DNA of 50,151 nucleotides, taken from the NCBI GenBank assembly GCA_002722245.1, contig PBLA01000017.1:1-50151 (forward strand), written 5' to 3'. The notes beneath the pieces were generated by a model that saw only the letters and a list, made by a program, of their open reading frames with translations, had not been told where the DNA came from and did not search any database. The number at the start of each line of letters is the position of its first letter. Positions within the stretch are counted from its first letter, which is position 1. Source of the DNA: Flavobacteriales bacterium (GTDB lineage Bacteria > Bacteroidota > Bacteroidia > Flavobacteriales_C > GCA-002722245). The translations under genes were made by a program, and so were the position numbers. Positions 1 to 7,225 of the stretch are shown one piece after another.

Positions 1-469
1 ACCCCATTGGATTTTGATGTCAATGCTTTAGCAAAAATGTTAGGCCATGCGGTTGCTGATGCGTAACCTCTACCATGCACATCACCAGTGTAAATATTAT
101 CGCCAATGTTTACAGGAAAAACAGTCATTTTAATATCTACAACTCCTGAGGTTTGAACGGTGACTAATTGCCCAATTCCTCCTCCTATTTTCACAACACC
201 TATTACATCCGGGCTGTAATACAGGTTAGTTGTAGTTACCGATAATGGATTGTTTTTATCCAATATTACAATATCACCCGGTTCCAATACTTGATATGAA
301 CGGTTAGTAAGTTGAATATCCCCATTACTAGTTCCAGTGGTTCCATCTTGTCCTTTTAAAGAATTGATAAAATCCTCCTCTGTTCCAGTATTGCCTAAAT
401 CCAACCATATTTCATAGGCTGATTTTCCGTCTTGTCCATCTACTCCATTGGTTCCGTTCAGCGGAATCG
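1..469 (-). pseudogene. Collagen-like phage-type tail/neck fibre fragment, 5' truncated
   Basis: On the minus strand one frame is open from about 469 to the window start with no stop, and it continues beyond the window. The translation begins with Gly-X-Y repeats (NGTNGVDGQDGKSAYEIW), then a second short repeat (SLKGQDGTTGTSNGD), then a globular tail with segments such as EPGDIVILDK and NIGDNIYTGD. This resembles the C-terminal domain that follows collagen repeats in phage fibre proteins and bacterial collagen-like surface proteins. Two in-frame TAG codons lie just upstream of 480, and there is no start codon, so the 5' end is missing. It abuts a recombinase fragment that is also cut at its 5' end. 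The family assignment is by pattern only. It could also be a chromosomal collagen-like adhesin. Confidence 0.6.
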
Positions 470-481
470 ATTCGAGAGGAA

Positions 482-1534
482 ATGATTGCTACTAGAGACT
501 TTAAGATGAGTAAATCTAACTTCTTGAGAATGTTAAGAAAACAAGAGTATAGAGGTAAGATATACGTTGAGGAATACGGTGATATGCCAGCTGAACTTGT
601 TGAGGCTAAACATGAAGCTATCATAGATTCAAATACTTTTTTCAAAGTTCAGGAAGTACTCGACGGTAAGAGGTGGAATGGTATTAGTCCAAAGAAGAAA
701 AATATTAAGTTTCCACTTAGGAACTTTTTAATCTGTGATTGTTGCGGTAAACCTATGACTGCAAGTAGCTCTAAGGGTAGAAGTAAAAAGTACGATTACT
801 ACCATTGTCATGACAACACAAGAATTAAAAAGGAGGTAGCAGAAGAATTGTTTAACGATATGTTAAGTGATTTAACGATTTCTAAGGAGGTCTCAGCACT
901 GTACAAGATGATTTTAAAAGATGAGCTACAAAAGAATCAAAAGAGAGGTGTAAAGGAAGTACAGAGGCTTAAAGATGAACTGGAACAAAAGAAAATACAG
1001 TTAAAGAAAGTTGATGAGATGTTTTTAGAAATGACCTTAGAGAAAGAGGATTACAAGCGAATGACCACAACAATTAAGAATGATATCGATAGACTAGAGT
1101 CGAAACTAGAGGTTAATGCTCAGGATAAATTACCTGTAGCTGAACAACTCGATGGTGCGTTGGATTTGTTAGCTAGTTTAAAAGATGTGTTTATCAATGG
1201 TGATTACGACACTAAAAGAATACTGCTTGGTTCGATATTCAATGAAAAGCTTCATATTTCAAAAGAAAAATGTCGAACCGCTGAAAATAGTATGGTTGTT
1301 GAGCTACTTTCTAGAATTAACGGGCTAAATGAGAGCATAAAAAAAGGGACAGAATCGGAATTTTCCGATTTGTCCCCTTCTGTACCCGGGGCGGGACTTG
1401 AACCCGCACGGCCGCAGTGGCCACAGGATTTTAAGTCCTGCGTGTCTACCAATTCCACCACCCGGGCTTACCCGTTTTGGATTGTATTTCACATACCAAA
1501 GAACGTATTCTTTTGGGAGTGCAAATATACATAA
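482..1534 (+). CDS. Large serine recombinase, C-terminal part only (N-terminal catalytic domain missing)
   Basis: The 350-aa frame starts inside the recombinase domain (KMSKSNFLRMLRKQEYRGKI, about residues 9-28). It goes on to a zinc-ribbon-like region (Cys85, Cys87, Cys88 and Cys109; the usual second CxxC pair is incomplete) and a long coiled coil (about 145-205), the normal order in the C-terminal half of large serine recombinases. The N-terminal resolvase domain with the catalytic serine, about 150 residues, is absent. The frame stays open upstream of 482 but codes there for antisense of the collagen-like gene, so ATG 482 is only the first available start. From about 1339 the frame reads through a terminator hairpin and then antisense through tRNA-Leu, so authentic protein probably ends near 1340. 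It is probably a non-functional remnant of an element integrated at the tRNA. Confidence 0.7.
   Translation: MIATRDFKMSKSNFLRMLRKQEYRGKIYVEEYGDMPAELVEAKHEAIIDSNTFFKVQEVLDGKRWNGISPKKKNIKFPLRNFLICDCCGKPMTASSSKGRSKKYDYYHCHDNTRIKKEVAEELFNDMLSDLTISKEVSALYKMILKDELQKNQKRGVKEVQRLKDELEQKKIQLKKVDEMFLEMTLEKEDYKRMTTTIKNDIDRLESKLEVNAQDKLPVAEQLDGALDLLASLKDVFINGDYDTKRILLGSIFNEKLHISKEKCRTAENSMVVELLSRINGLNESIKKGTESEFSDLSPSVPGAGLEPARPQWPQDFKSCVSTNSTTRAYPFWIVFHIPKNVFFWECKYT
1339..1377 (-). terminator. Intrinsic terminator of tRNA-Leu
   Basis: On the minus strand a 14-15 bp hairpin (arms 1346-1360 and 1363-1377, tight loop, one bulged base) is followed by a run of T residues, starting 6 nt after the tRNA 3' end. 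The hairpin is GC-rich at its base (GGGGAC/GTCCC). It lies inside the apparent reading frame of the recombinase on the other strand, a sign that the last part of that frame is not protein-coding. Confidence 0.75.
1383..1467 (-). tRNA. tRNA-Leu (anticodon UAA)
   Basis: The minus strand folds as a type II tRNA. The acceptor is GCCCGGG at 1467-1461, pairing with CCCGGGT near 1384. The anticodon stem-loop CAGGACTTAAAATCCTG carries TAA. A long variable arm (TGGCCACTGCGGCC) and the T-loop GGTTCAAGTCC follow. The discriminator base is A at 1383 and CCA is not encoded. The length is 85 nt. The serine recombinase remnant lies directly beyond the 3' end, the usual position for an integrase of an element that uses a tRNA gene as attachment site. 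Confidence 0.95.
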
Positions 1535-1552
1535 AATTCGCATTTAGCAAAA
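1522..1552 (-). promoter_or_regulatory. Bacteroidota-type promoter of tRNA-Leu
   Basis: Reading the minus strand, TTTG (ending at 1548) is followed after 18 nt by TATATTTG (1529-1522). This matches the Bacteroidota sigma-A consensus TTTG-N19-TAnnTTTG. Transcription would begin near 1516, about 50 nt before the tRNA 5' end. Confidence 0.7.
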
Positions 1553-1644
1553 CATTCACATGATGTTTTAAAATCATTGTTTTTATTAAAAACAACATCA
1601 GTACGTTTATCCTATCAAATCAGCTTAAAAATAAATCCGATCAT

Positions 1645-4254
1645 TTATTCCAAAAATGATTTCGCACGCTCCAAGGCTTTTGTTATACCTTGAATATTTT
1701 TACCTCCAGCAGTAGCATAGAAAGCCTGGCCGCCTCCACCACCTTGAATTTCTTTTGCCAAATCACGAATAATTACTCCTGCATTCAATCCTTTATCCTT
1801 CACTAAATTTTCAGAGACAACTACAGTTAGATTCGGTTTCCCTTTTACTTCAGCCCCTAAAACCATAAACAAGTTTTGAACTTCAGATCGCATTTGAAAG
1901 GCTAAATCCTTAATTGACTCTGGAGAATCGAGATCAATTTTTGAGGCTAAAAAATTTACACCATTTACTTCAGAAACAGCAGATAATAAAATAGATTTTA
2001 ATTCTTTCGCTTTTGCTTTTAGCAAAACATCAACCTCTTTCTGAAGTAAAGAATTTTGTTGTAGAATACTCGCCACATGTTTCTTTACGTCCTTTGGATA
2101 CTTTAATAAAGCTCTAACCTCATCTAGCGTAGACAACTCATTATTTACAAATTCATCCGCTTTGGTAGAGGTAATTGCTTCTATTCGTCTGATACCAGCT
2201 GCAACAGCTGTTTCAGTGGTGAAAATAAACTTCCCTATCTGAGATGTAGATGGCACATGTGTTCCTCCGCACAATTCTATAGAGTCACCAAACTTAACTA
2301 CCCTTACCTTATCTCCATACTTCTCACCAAATAATGACATAGCCCCCTTAGCTTTAGCAGCTTCTAAAGATGATTCCCTGTCTTCATCTAAGGGATAATT
2401 CGCTCGAATTGCATCATTAACGAGATTTTCTATTTTTTGTAATTCCTCACTAGATACCTTTTGAAAATGAGAAAAATCAAATCTTAAATTTTTTTCATTA
2501 ACTAAAGATCCTTTCTGCTCAACATGTTCTCCTAGGACTTTTCTTAAAGCATGATGAACCAAATGAGTTGCAGAGTGATTTGCTTCAGTAGCGATCCTTT
2601 TAGCCTTATTTACAACGGCATTAAAGGTTACTGTTGGATTTGAAGGAAGTGAATTCATAAAATGAAGAATCACACCATTTTCTTTTTTCGTATCCTGAAC
2701 ACCAAACTTTTCTTCTCCGTCTATTAAAATCCCAGAATCACCAACTTGCCCCCCTCCTTCTGGATAAAAAGGTGTTTGATTTAATTCAACCTGATAAAGA
2801 TCTTTCCCCTTTACTTTAATACCGCGATACCTTAAAATTTTTGTTTCCGCTTCCAAGGCGTCATATCCAATAAATTGACCTTCTCCCTGATTAACAACAA
2901 TCCAATCCTCCACCTCAATAGCCGTTGCTTTTCTGGATCGCTCTTTTTGTTCTTCTAATGCCTTATGGAATCCATTTTGATCAACCTTTAAGCCCATTTC
3001 TCGGGCTAATAATTCCGTTAAATCAATAGGGAAACCAAAGGTATCTAACAATTCAAACGCAAAGGATCCCTCAATTTCATTTTTAGCAGTTGATGCATAA
3101 TGATTAAATTTCTGTATTCCTTTATCTAAAGTCCTTAAAAAGTTTTGCTCCTCTTCTTTTATAACTTTTGATGCTAGAACTTTTTGATTTTTTATTTCAG
3201 GAAAGAATTCTCCCATCTGATCCGCAAGAACATCAACTAATTTGTAAATAAAGGGTGATGAGATGTTTAATTTAGAGTACCCATATCTTACTGCTCTTCT
3301 CAAAATCCTTCTTATAACATACCCCGCTCCATTATTGGCAGGCATTTGCCCATCTGCAATAGCAAATGAAACTGCTCTTACGTGATCGGCAATTACTCGA
3401 ATAGCAATATCGGTTTCGCTTTTTTCTTCAGCCGTATATTGCACGCCGCTAAACTCTTCAATCTTGTTAATCAATGGAGTAAATACATCTGAATCATAAT
3501 TCGACTTTTTACCCTGAAGCACCATAGCCAAGCGTTCAAAACCCATACCGGTATCAACATGTCGAGCAGGAAGTTTTTGAAGTTCTCCAGAAGCCAATCT
3601 ATTGAACTCCATAAAAACCAGATTCCAGACTTCAATCACTTGTGGATGATCCATATTAACTAATGTGCTTCCATCCTGTTTCGCTTTTTCTTTTTCTGAT
3701 CGAATATCAACATGAATTTCACTACATGGACCACAGGGGCCAGTTGCCCCCATTTCCCAAAAATTATCTTTTTTATTGCCCTTTAAAATTCTGTTTTCTG
3801 GAACATGTTGTTTCCAAAAATCATACGCCTCTTGATCTACTTCAAGTCCTTCATCCTCAGCGCCTTCAAAAATGGTGACATACAGCCAATCCTTTTCAAT
3901 TTTGCATACCTCAGTAAGGTATTCCCAAGCCCAAGCAATGGCTTCTTTTTTGAAGTAATCGCCAAAACTCCAATTGCCCAACATTTCAAACATAGTATGA
4001 TGATAGGTATCTACCCCTACCTCCTCTAGGTCGTTATGTTTACCCGAAACACGCAAGCACTTTTGACTATTGCAAACTCTAGTTGACTTCACTTCTGCAT
4101 TACCAAGAAACATATCCTTAAATTGGTTCATCCCGGCATTGATAAACATGAGTGTTGGGTCATTTTTAACCACCATCGGAGACGAGGCCACAAAATCGTG
4201 TTCTTTACTTTTAAAAAATGCTAAAAAACTTTCTCGTATTTCTTTCGCTGTCAT
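1645..4254 (-). CDS. alaS: Alanine--tRNA ligase
   Basis: Alanyl-tRNA synthetase charges tRNA-Ala in the cytoplasm. The protein has the class II catalytic core at the N-terminus (NDPTLMFINAGMNQFKDMFL), GATGPCGPCSEIH near residue 170, the editing-domain zinc site NHSATHLVHHALR near 559 with CGGTHV near 662, and a C-terminal DHHA1/C-Ala domain with a GGGGGQAFYATAGG stretch near 838. With ATG 4254 as start the product is 869 aa and begins MTAKEIRESFLAFF, as in relatives. An upstream TTG at 4296 would add 14 residues without family support, and it overlaps the promoter of the divergent M23 gene. All the expected domains are complete. The arrangement alaS - M23 peptidase - MerR regulator is one I recall from other Bacteroidota. 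Confidence 0.97.
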   Translation of the reverse strand: MTAKEIRESFLAFFKSKEHDFVASSPMVVKNDPTLMFINAGMNQFKDMFLGNAEVKSTRVCNSQKCLRVSGKHNDLEEVGVDTYHHTMFEMLGNWSFGDYFKKEAIAWAWEYLTEVCKIEKDWLYVTIFEGAEDEGLEVDQEAYDFWKQHVPENRILKGNKKDNFWEMGATGPCGPCSEIHVDIRSEKEKAKQDGSTLVNMDHPQVIEVWNLVFMEFNRLASGELQKLPARHVDTGMGFERLAMVLQGKKSNYDSDVFTPLINKIEEFSGVQYTAEEKSETDIAIRVIADHVRAVSFAIADGQMPANNGAGYVIRRILRRAVRYGYSKLNISSPFIYKLVDVLADQMGEFFPEIKNQKVLASKVIKEEEQNFLRTLDKGIQKFNHYASTAKNEIEGSFAFELLDTFGFPIDLTELLAREMGLKVDQNGFHKALEEQKERSRKATAIEVEDWIVVNQGEGQFIGYDALEAETKILRYRGIKVKGKDLYQVELNQTPFYPEGGGQVGDSGILIDGEEKFGVQDTKKENGVILHFMNSLPSNPTVTFNAVVNKAKRIATEANHSATHLVHHALRKVLGEHVEQKGSLVNEKNLRFDFSHFQKVSSEELQKIENLVNDAIRANYPLDEDRESSLEAAKAKGAMSLFGEKYGDKVRVVKFGDSIELCGGTHVPSTSQIGKFIFTTETAVAAGIRRIEAITSTKADEFVNNELSTLDEVRALLKYPKDVKKHVASILQQNSLLQKEVDVLLKAKAKELKSILLSAVSEVNGVNFLASKIDLDSPESIKDLAFQMRSEVQNLFMVLGAEVKGKPNLTVVVSENLVKDKGLNAGVIIRDLAKEIQGGGGGQAFYATAGGKNIQGITKALERAKSFLE

Positions 4255-4296
4255 ACGTTTAGTATTTGAACTGTTATCCACCACAATAATCAACAA

Positions 4297-4327
4297 TTTG
4301 ACAACCTCAACTCTTTGGTTATCTTTG
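4297..4327 (+). promoter_or_regulatory. Promoter of the M23 peptidase gene
   Basis: TTTG (4297-4300) and TATCTTTG (4320-4327) are separated by 19 nt, a perfect match to the Bacteroidota consensus. The predicted transcription start near 4333 leaves a leader of about 36 nt before ATG 4369. The element overlaps the TTG-started extension of alaS on the other strand, which supports the shorter alaS. Confidence 0.75.
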
Positions 4328-4368
4328 CTTATTGCTCACTTTGATTTTAGTGGGCAAAGGTAATAAAT

Positions 4369-5340
4369 ATGGACAACACTAATTTTAAGTTTAACAAGAA
4401 AACCTTAGAGTACGAAAAGGTTGAAGTTTCATGGAGAGTACGTCTTAAAAAAGCAGGTCTTCATTTAGGGGTGTCTTTAAGTTTAGCCCTGTTAATCATT
4501 GTAGGTTCTTATCCTCTTGTTTCTCGTTATTCGGAAAAAGAAAAATTACAGGAAATTGAAAAACTTCAGACTGAGTATGATGCAATGAATCGAAAAGTTG
4601 AGGAAATTGCGTTGGAGCTTAATGTTTTAAAAATGAGAGATGATTCTGTTTATGCAGATATATTTGGTGTACCACCTGTATCTAAAACATTAAGAATTGG
4701 AGGAACTGGCGGAATCGATGAATTTGAAAACCTAAGAGGATATAGTAATTCTGAACTGATGTTAAAATCTGCTCAGTTAGTAAGAACACTTGAAAATCAA
4801 GTTAATATTCATAAAAAAGGGTTTGAACGAATTCATAAATTATCGAATACTAGGTCAAGTAAATTGGCTCATGTACCTGCTATTCAACCGATTCATAATC
4901 ATAATTTAATTCGAACCGCATCTGGATTTGGAATGCGATTACATCCAGTGTATAACGTTATGAAAATGCATTCTGGAATTGACTTCACGGCAAAAATTGG
5001 AACAGACATTAATGCCACAGGAGATGGTGTTGTAACATCAGTAAAAGTATCTCGAACAGGCTATGGTAAACATGTCATTATTGATCATGGTTTTGGCTAT
5101 AAAACACTGTATGCTCACTTAAGTGCATTCAAAGTAAGTAAAGGTCAAAAAGTTAAAAGGGGAGATATTATTGGAAAAGTAGGAAATACAGGAACCTCAA
5201 CTGGACCACATTTACATTACGAGGTAATTAGAAACAACAAAAAAATTGATCCTGCACACTTTTTCTTCAACGATCTTGATTACGAGCAATACCAAGAAAT
5301 GGTCAAAATTTCTACACAAATAAACACCTCCTTGGATTAA
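4369..5340 (+). CDS. M23 family metallopeptidase (peptidoglycan endopeptidase)
   Basis: This is a 323-aa membrane-anchored LytM-type protein. A cytoplasmic N-terminus of about 27 residues is followed by one membrane segment (about 28-48), a coiled coil (about 52-85), a linker and a C-terminal M23 domain (about 175-300). The zinc and catalytic residues are visible: HSGID gives His201 and Asp205, YAHLS gives His250, and HLHYE gives His281 and His283. The active site therefore looks intact, unlike degenerate NlpD/EnvC activators. It probably cleaves peptidoglycan cross-links in the periplasm during growth or division; this is inference from the family. It is transcribed divergently from alaS and is followed after 65 nt by a MerR-like gene. 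Confidence 0.92.
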   Translation: MDNTNFKFNKKTLEYEKVEVSWRVRLKKAGLHLGVSLSLALLIIVGSYPLVSRYSEKEKLQEIEKLQTEYDAMNRKVEEIALELNVLKMRDDSVYADIFGVPPVSKTLRIGGTGGIDEFENLRGYSNSELMLKSAQLVRTLENQVNIHKKGFERIHKLSNTRSSKLAHVPAIQPIHNHNLIRTASGFGMRLHPVYNVMKMHSGIDFTAKIGTDINATGDGVVTSVKVSRTGYGKHVIIDHGFGYKTLYAHLSAFKVSKGQKVKRGDIIGKVGNTGTSTGPHLHYEVIRNNKKIDPAHFFFNDLDYEQYQEMVKISTQINTSLD

Positions 5341-5351
5341 TTTTAAATGGG

Positions 5352-5384
5352 TTGCAGGATAGAATAGAAAAAATCATACTTTAG
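5352..5384 (+). promoter_or_regulatory. Possible promoter of the MerR-type gene
   Basis: TTG (5352-5354) and TACTTTAG (5377-5384), spaced 22 nt, resemble the Bacteroidota promoter. The last base pair of the -7 box and the spacing are off consensus. The gene could equally be read through from the M23 gene. Confidence 0.4.
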
Positions 5385-5405
5385 TAAATTAAACTCCTCT
5401 ATTTT

Positions 5406-5741
5406 ATGGCATTCAAGGAATATAACTCGCTTAAACTTTACTTTTCAATAGGAGAAGCAGCTGAAATTTTAGACGTAAATACATCCTTGATTCGATTTTG
5501 GGAAAAGGAATTCCCTATTTTAAAACCTAAAAAAAATAAAAAAGGTAATCGGCAATTCACGAAAGATGACATTGAAAATCTTAAAATGATTTATCATCTT
5601 GTTAAAGAAAGAGGATTTACCCTTCAAGGAGCAAAAGAAAAACTTAAGAAAGGGAAAGCAGCCACCAAAAAAGAGGTTGAAATTGTAGATTCATTGGAAA
5701 AAGTTAAACACTTTTTACTCGATTTGAAAAAAGAATTATAA
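5406..5741 (+). CDS. MerR family transcriptional regulator
   Basis: This small (111-aa) DNA-binding protein has an N-terminal MerR winged helix-turn-helix: YFSIGEAAEILDVNTSLIRFW (about 12-32), then the wing GNRQFTKDDIENLKMIY (about 47-63), then a short coiled dimerisation helix. There is no C-terminal effector domain and no cysteine pattern for metal sensing, so the ligand is unknown. The gene follows the M23 peptidase on the same strand. The ATG at 5406 matches the family start. Confidence 0.88.
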   Translation: MAFKEYNSLKLYFSIGEAAEILDVNTSLIRFWEKEFPILKPKKNKKGNRQFTKDDIENLKMIYHLVKERGFTLQGAKEKLKKGKAATKKEVEIVDSLEKVKHFLLDLKKEL

Positions 5742-5769
5742 GGACAGGCGTTGAATTGAGTATAATTTC

Positions 5770-6390
5770 TTAAAACAATCCATTAATTTCTGCATCAATT
5801 TTACTTACTACTTCTCCAAGATGTTCGGGATTGTCATTAAAATTATTTACATCTACATCTACAATAAGGAGCTTACCTTCCTTGTATTCACTAACCCAAG
5901 CTTCGTAGCGTTCGTTTAATCGATTTAAATAATCTAAACGTATCGAGGTTTCGTATTCTCTTCCTCTTTTTTGAATATTATTAACCAAATTAGGAACACT
6001 CGATCTTAAATAAATCAATAAATCCGGTGCTTTAATTAGACTATTGTTTAAATTGAATAAGCTTATGTAGTTATCAAAATCTCTCTTTGACATCAAATTC
6101 ATAGCGTGTAAATTAGGAGCAAAAATATAGGCATCCTCATAAATGGTTCTATCCATAATCACATCCTTTCCACCCTCTCTAAATTCCATAATTTTATTAA
6201 ACCTATTTTGTAAAAAATAGATTTGCAAATTAAAGGACCACCGCTGCATATCCTCATAAAAATCATTCAAATAAGGATTGTCCTCTGTATCTTCATAATG
6301 TGCTTCCCATCCATAATGTTTAGCCAATAATGAAGTTAAAGTTGTTTTTCCAGACCCAATGTTTCCAGCTACAGAAATCTGCATAATCAT
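5770..6390 (-). CDS. Deoxynucleoside kinase
   Basis: This is a 206-aa kinase of the deoxyadenosine/deoxyguanosine kinase type, which phosphorylates deoxynucleosides in the salvage pathway. It has the P-loop GNIGSGKTT (residues 9-17), the substrate and catalytic motif DVIMDRTIYEDA (about 75-86, corresponding to the E/DRS motif) and a lid-like RGREYE segment (about 138-143). The length is typical. Met3 could be the true start (MQISVAGN). It is the last gene of a minus-strand run, 52 nt after the propeller-like gene. The exact base specificity cannot be read from sequence alone. Confidence 0.9.
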   Translation of the reverse strand: MIMQISVAGNIGSGKTTLTSLLAKHYGWEAHYEDTEDNPYLNDFYEDMQRWSFNLQIYFLQNRFNKIMEFREGGKDVIMDRTIYEDAYIFAPNLHAMNLMSKRDFDNYISLFNLNNSLIKAPDLLIYLRSSVPNLVNNIQKRGREYETSIRLDYLNRLNERYEAWVSEYKEGKLLIVDVDVNNFNDNPEHLGEVVSKIDAEINGLF

Positions 6391-6442
6391 TCAAATTTTA
6401 AAACGCTAATGTAATTCTTCTAATTTCACCCGTGAGGGTTAC

Positions 6443-7225
6443 TTAGTTGCTAAGAACGTAAATATAAAGTTTTTCCTCTGTAAGTAGATATAATTGAGAC
6501 TTGTAATAAGCAAATTCTTTAATATTTTTTTGAGGAAGCACCATTTTCTCCTCTGTATGAAACATTAAATCATGGATAATTAAAGAATCTTGACTCAAAT
6601 AAAAAAGATTGTTTTTTTCAATGTAGAAGTTGCTTTTAATCTTTGTGCGAATCGATTGAATATAAGTTCCGAAAAAATCGAATTCCATTATCCCTTGAGT
6701 ACTGTCACACACAAAAACTCTGTCTCCTATTTCTTTCAATCGATGGGGAGCCCAAGATTTACCCGTAATATTGATCAGGTTTCCTGAGTTTGAGAGTAGT
6801 TCTAATTTACCACTCAATTTCTTCAATTCTTGCTGATCTTGATCAAAAACCCAAAAATTATTATCTCTTGAAACACCTAATGCAAGAACTAATGGCAACT
6901 CGGATTCATCTAGATTAATTTCACCAACCGATGGAGAAAGTGTCTTATCTAAAAATTGAATAGTATTTAATCCTTGATTAAAGGTTAATATCTTAAGTGA
7001 ATTTTGAAGAGATATAAAATCTACTTCAGCTGTTTTTTCATTGAAAATATAGGCAGTATCTAATTCAGGTGTTAGCTTAAGTAAGTGTTTATTTCTATTT
7101 GTAATAAATATATTACCGTGTTCATCTACTTCAATGGTACCGAAATCTCCTTTACATGAATTCGCTAAGTGCCAACTTTTAGATTGGGCTATAAATATAA
7201 GTAGTACTATTGTAATCCATTTCAT
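6443..7225 (-). CDS. Exported hypothetical protein, propeller-like repeats
   Basis: This 260-aa protein has an N-terminal signal sequence (MKWITIVLLIFIAQS). Short repeated strands follow of the type GTIEVDEHGNIFITNRNKHL, DNNFWVFDQDQQELKKL and DRVFVCDSTQGIMEFD, as in NHL or 6-bladed beta-propeller proteins. No catalytic motif is visible. Its start overlaps the stop of the GH3 gene by 4 nt, which suggests translational coupling. A periplasmic role linked to the GH3 protein or to the envelope is possible but not shown. Confidence 0.75.
   Translation of the reverse strand: MKWITIVLLIFIAQSKSWHLANSCKGDFGTIEVDEHGNIFITNRNKHLLKLTPELDTAYIFNEKTAEVDFISLQNSLKILTFNQGLNTIQFLDKTLSPSVGEINLDESELPLVLALGVSRDNNFWVFDQDQQELKKLSGKLELLSNSGNLINITGKSWAPHRLKEIGDRVFVCDSTQGIMEFDFFGTYIQSIRTKIKSNFYIEKNNLFYLSQDSLIIHDLMFHTEEKMVLPQKNIKEFAYYKSQLYLLTEEKLYIYVLSN

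Noticed and set aside
1252-1461. Minus-strand frame beginning MVELVDTQDLKSCG across tRNA-Leu
   Set aside because: This is the well-known false translation of a tRNA gene; the tRNA fold is complete.
6424-6440. Small ACCC-GTGA-GGGT hairpin between the propeller gene and deoxynucleoside kinase gene
   Set aside because: Stem of only four pairs and no T-run; it fits chance in an operon spacer.
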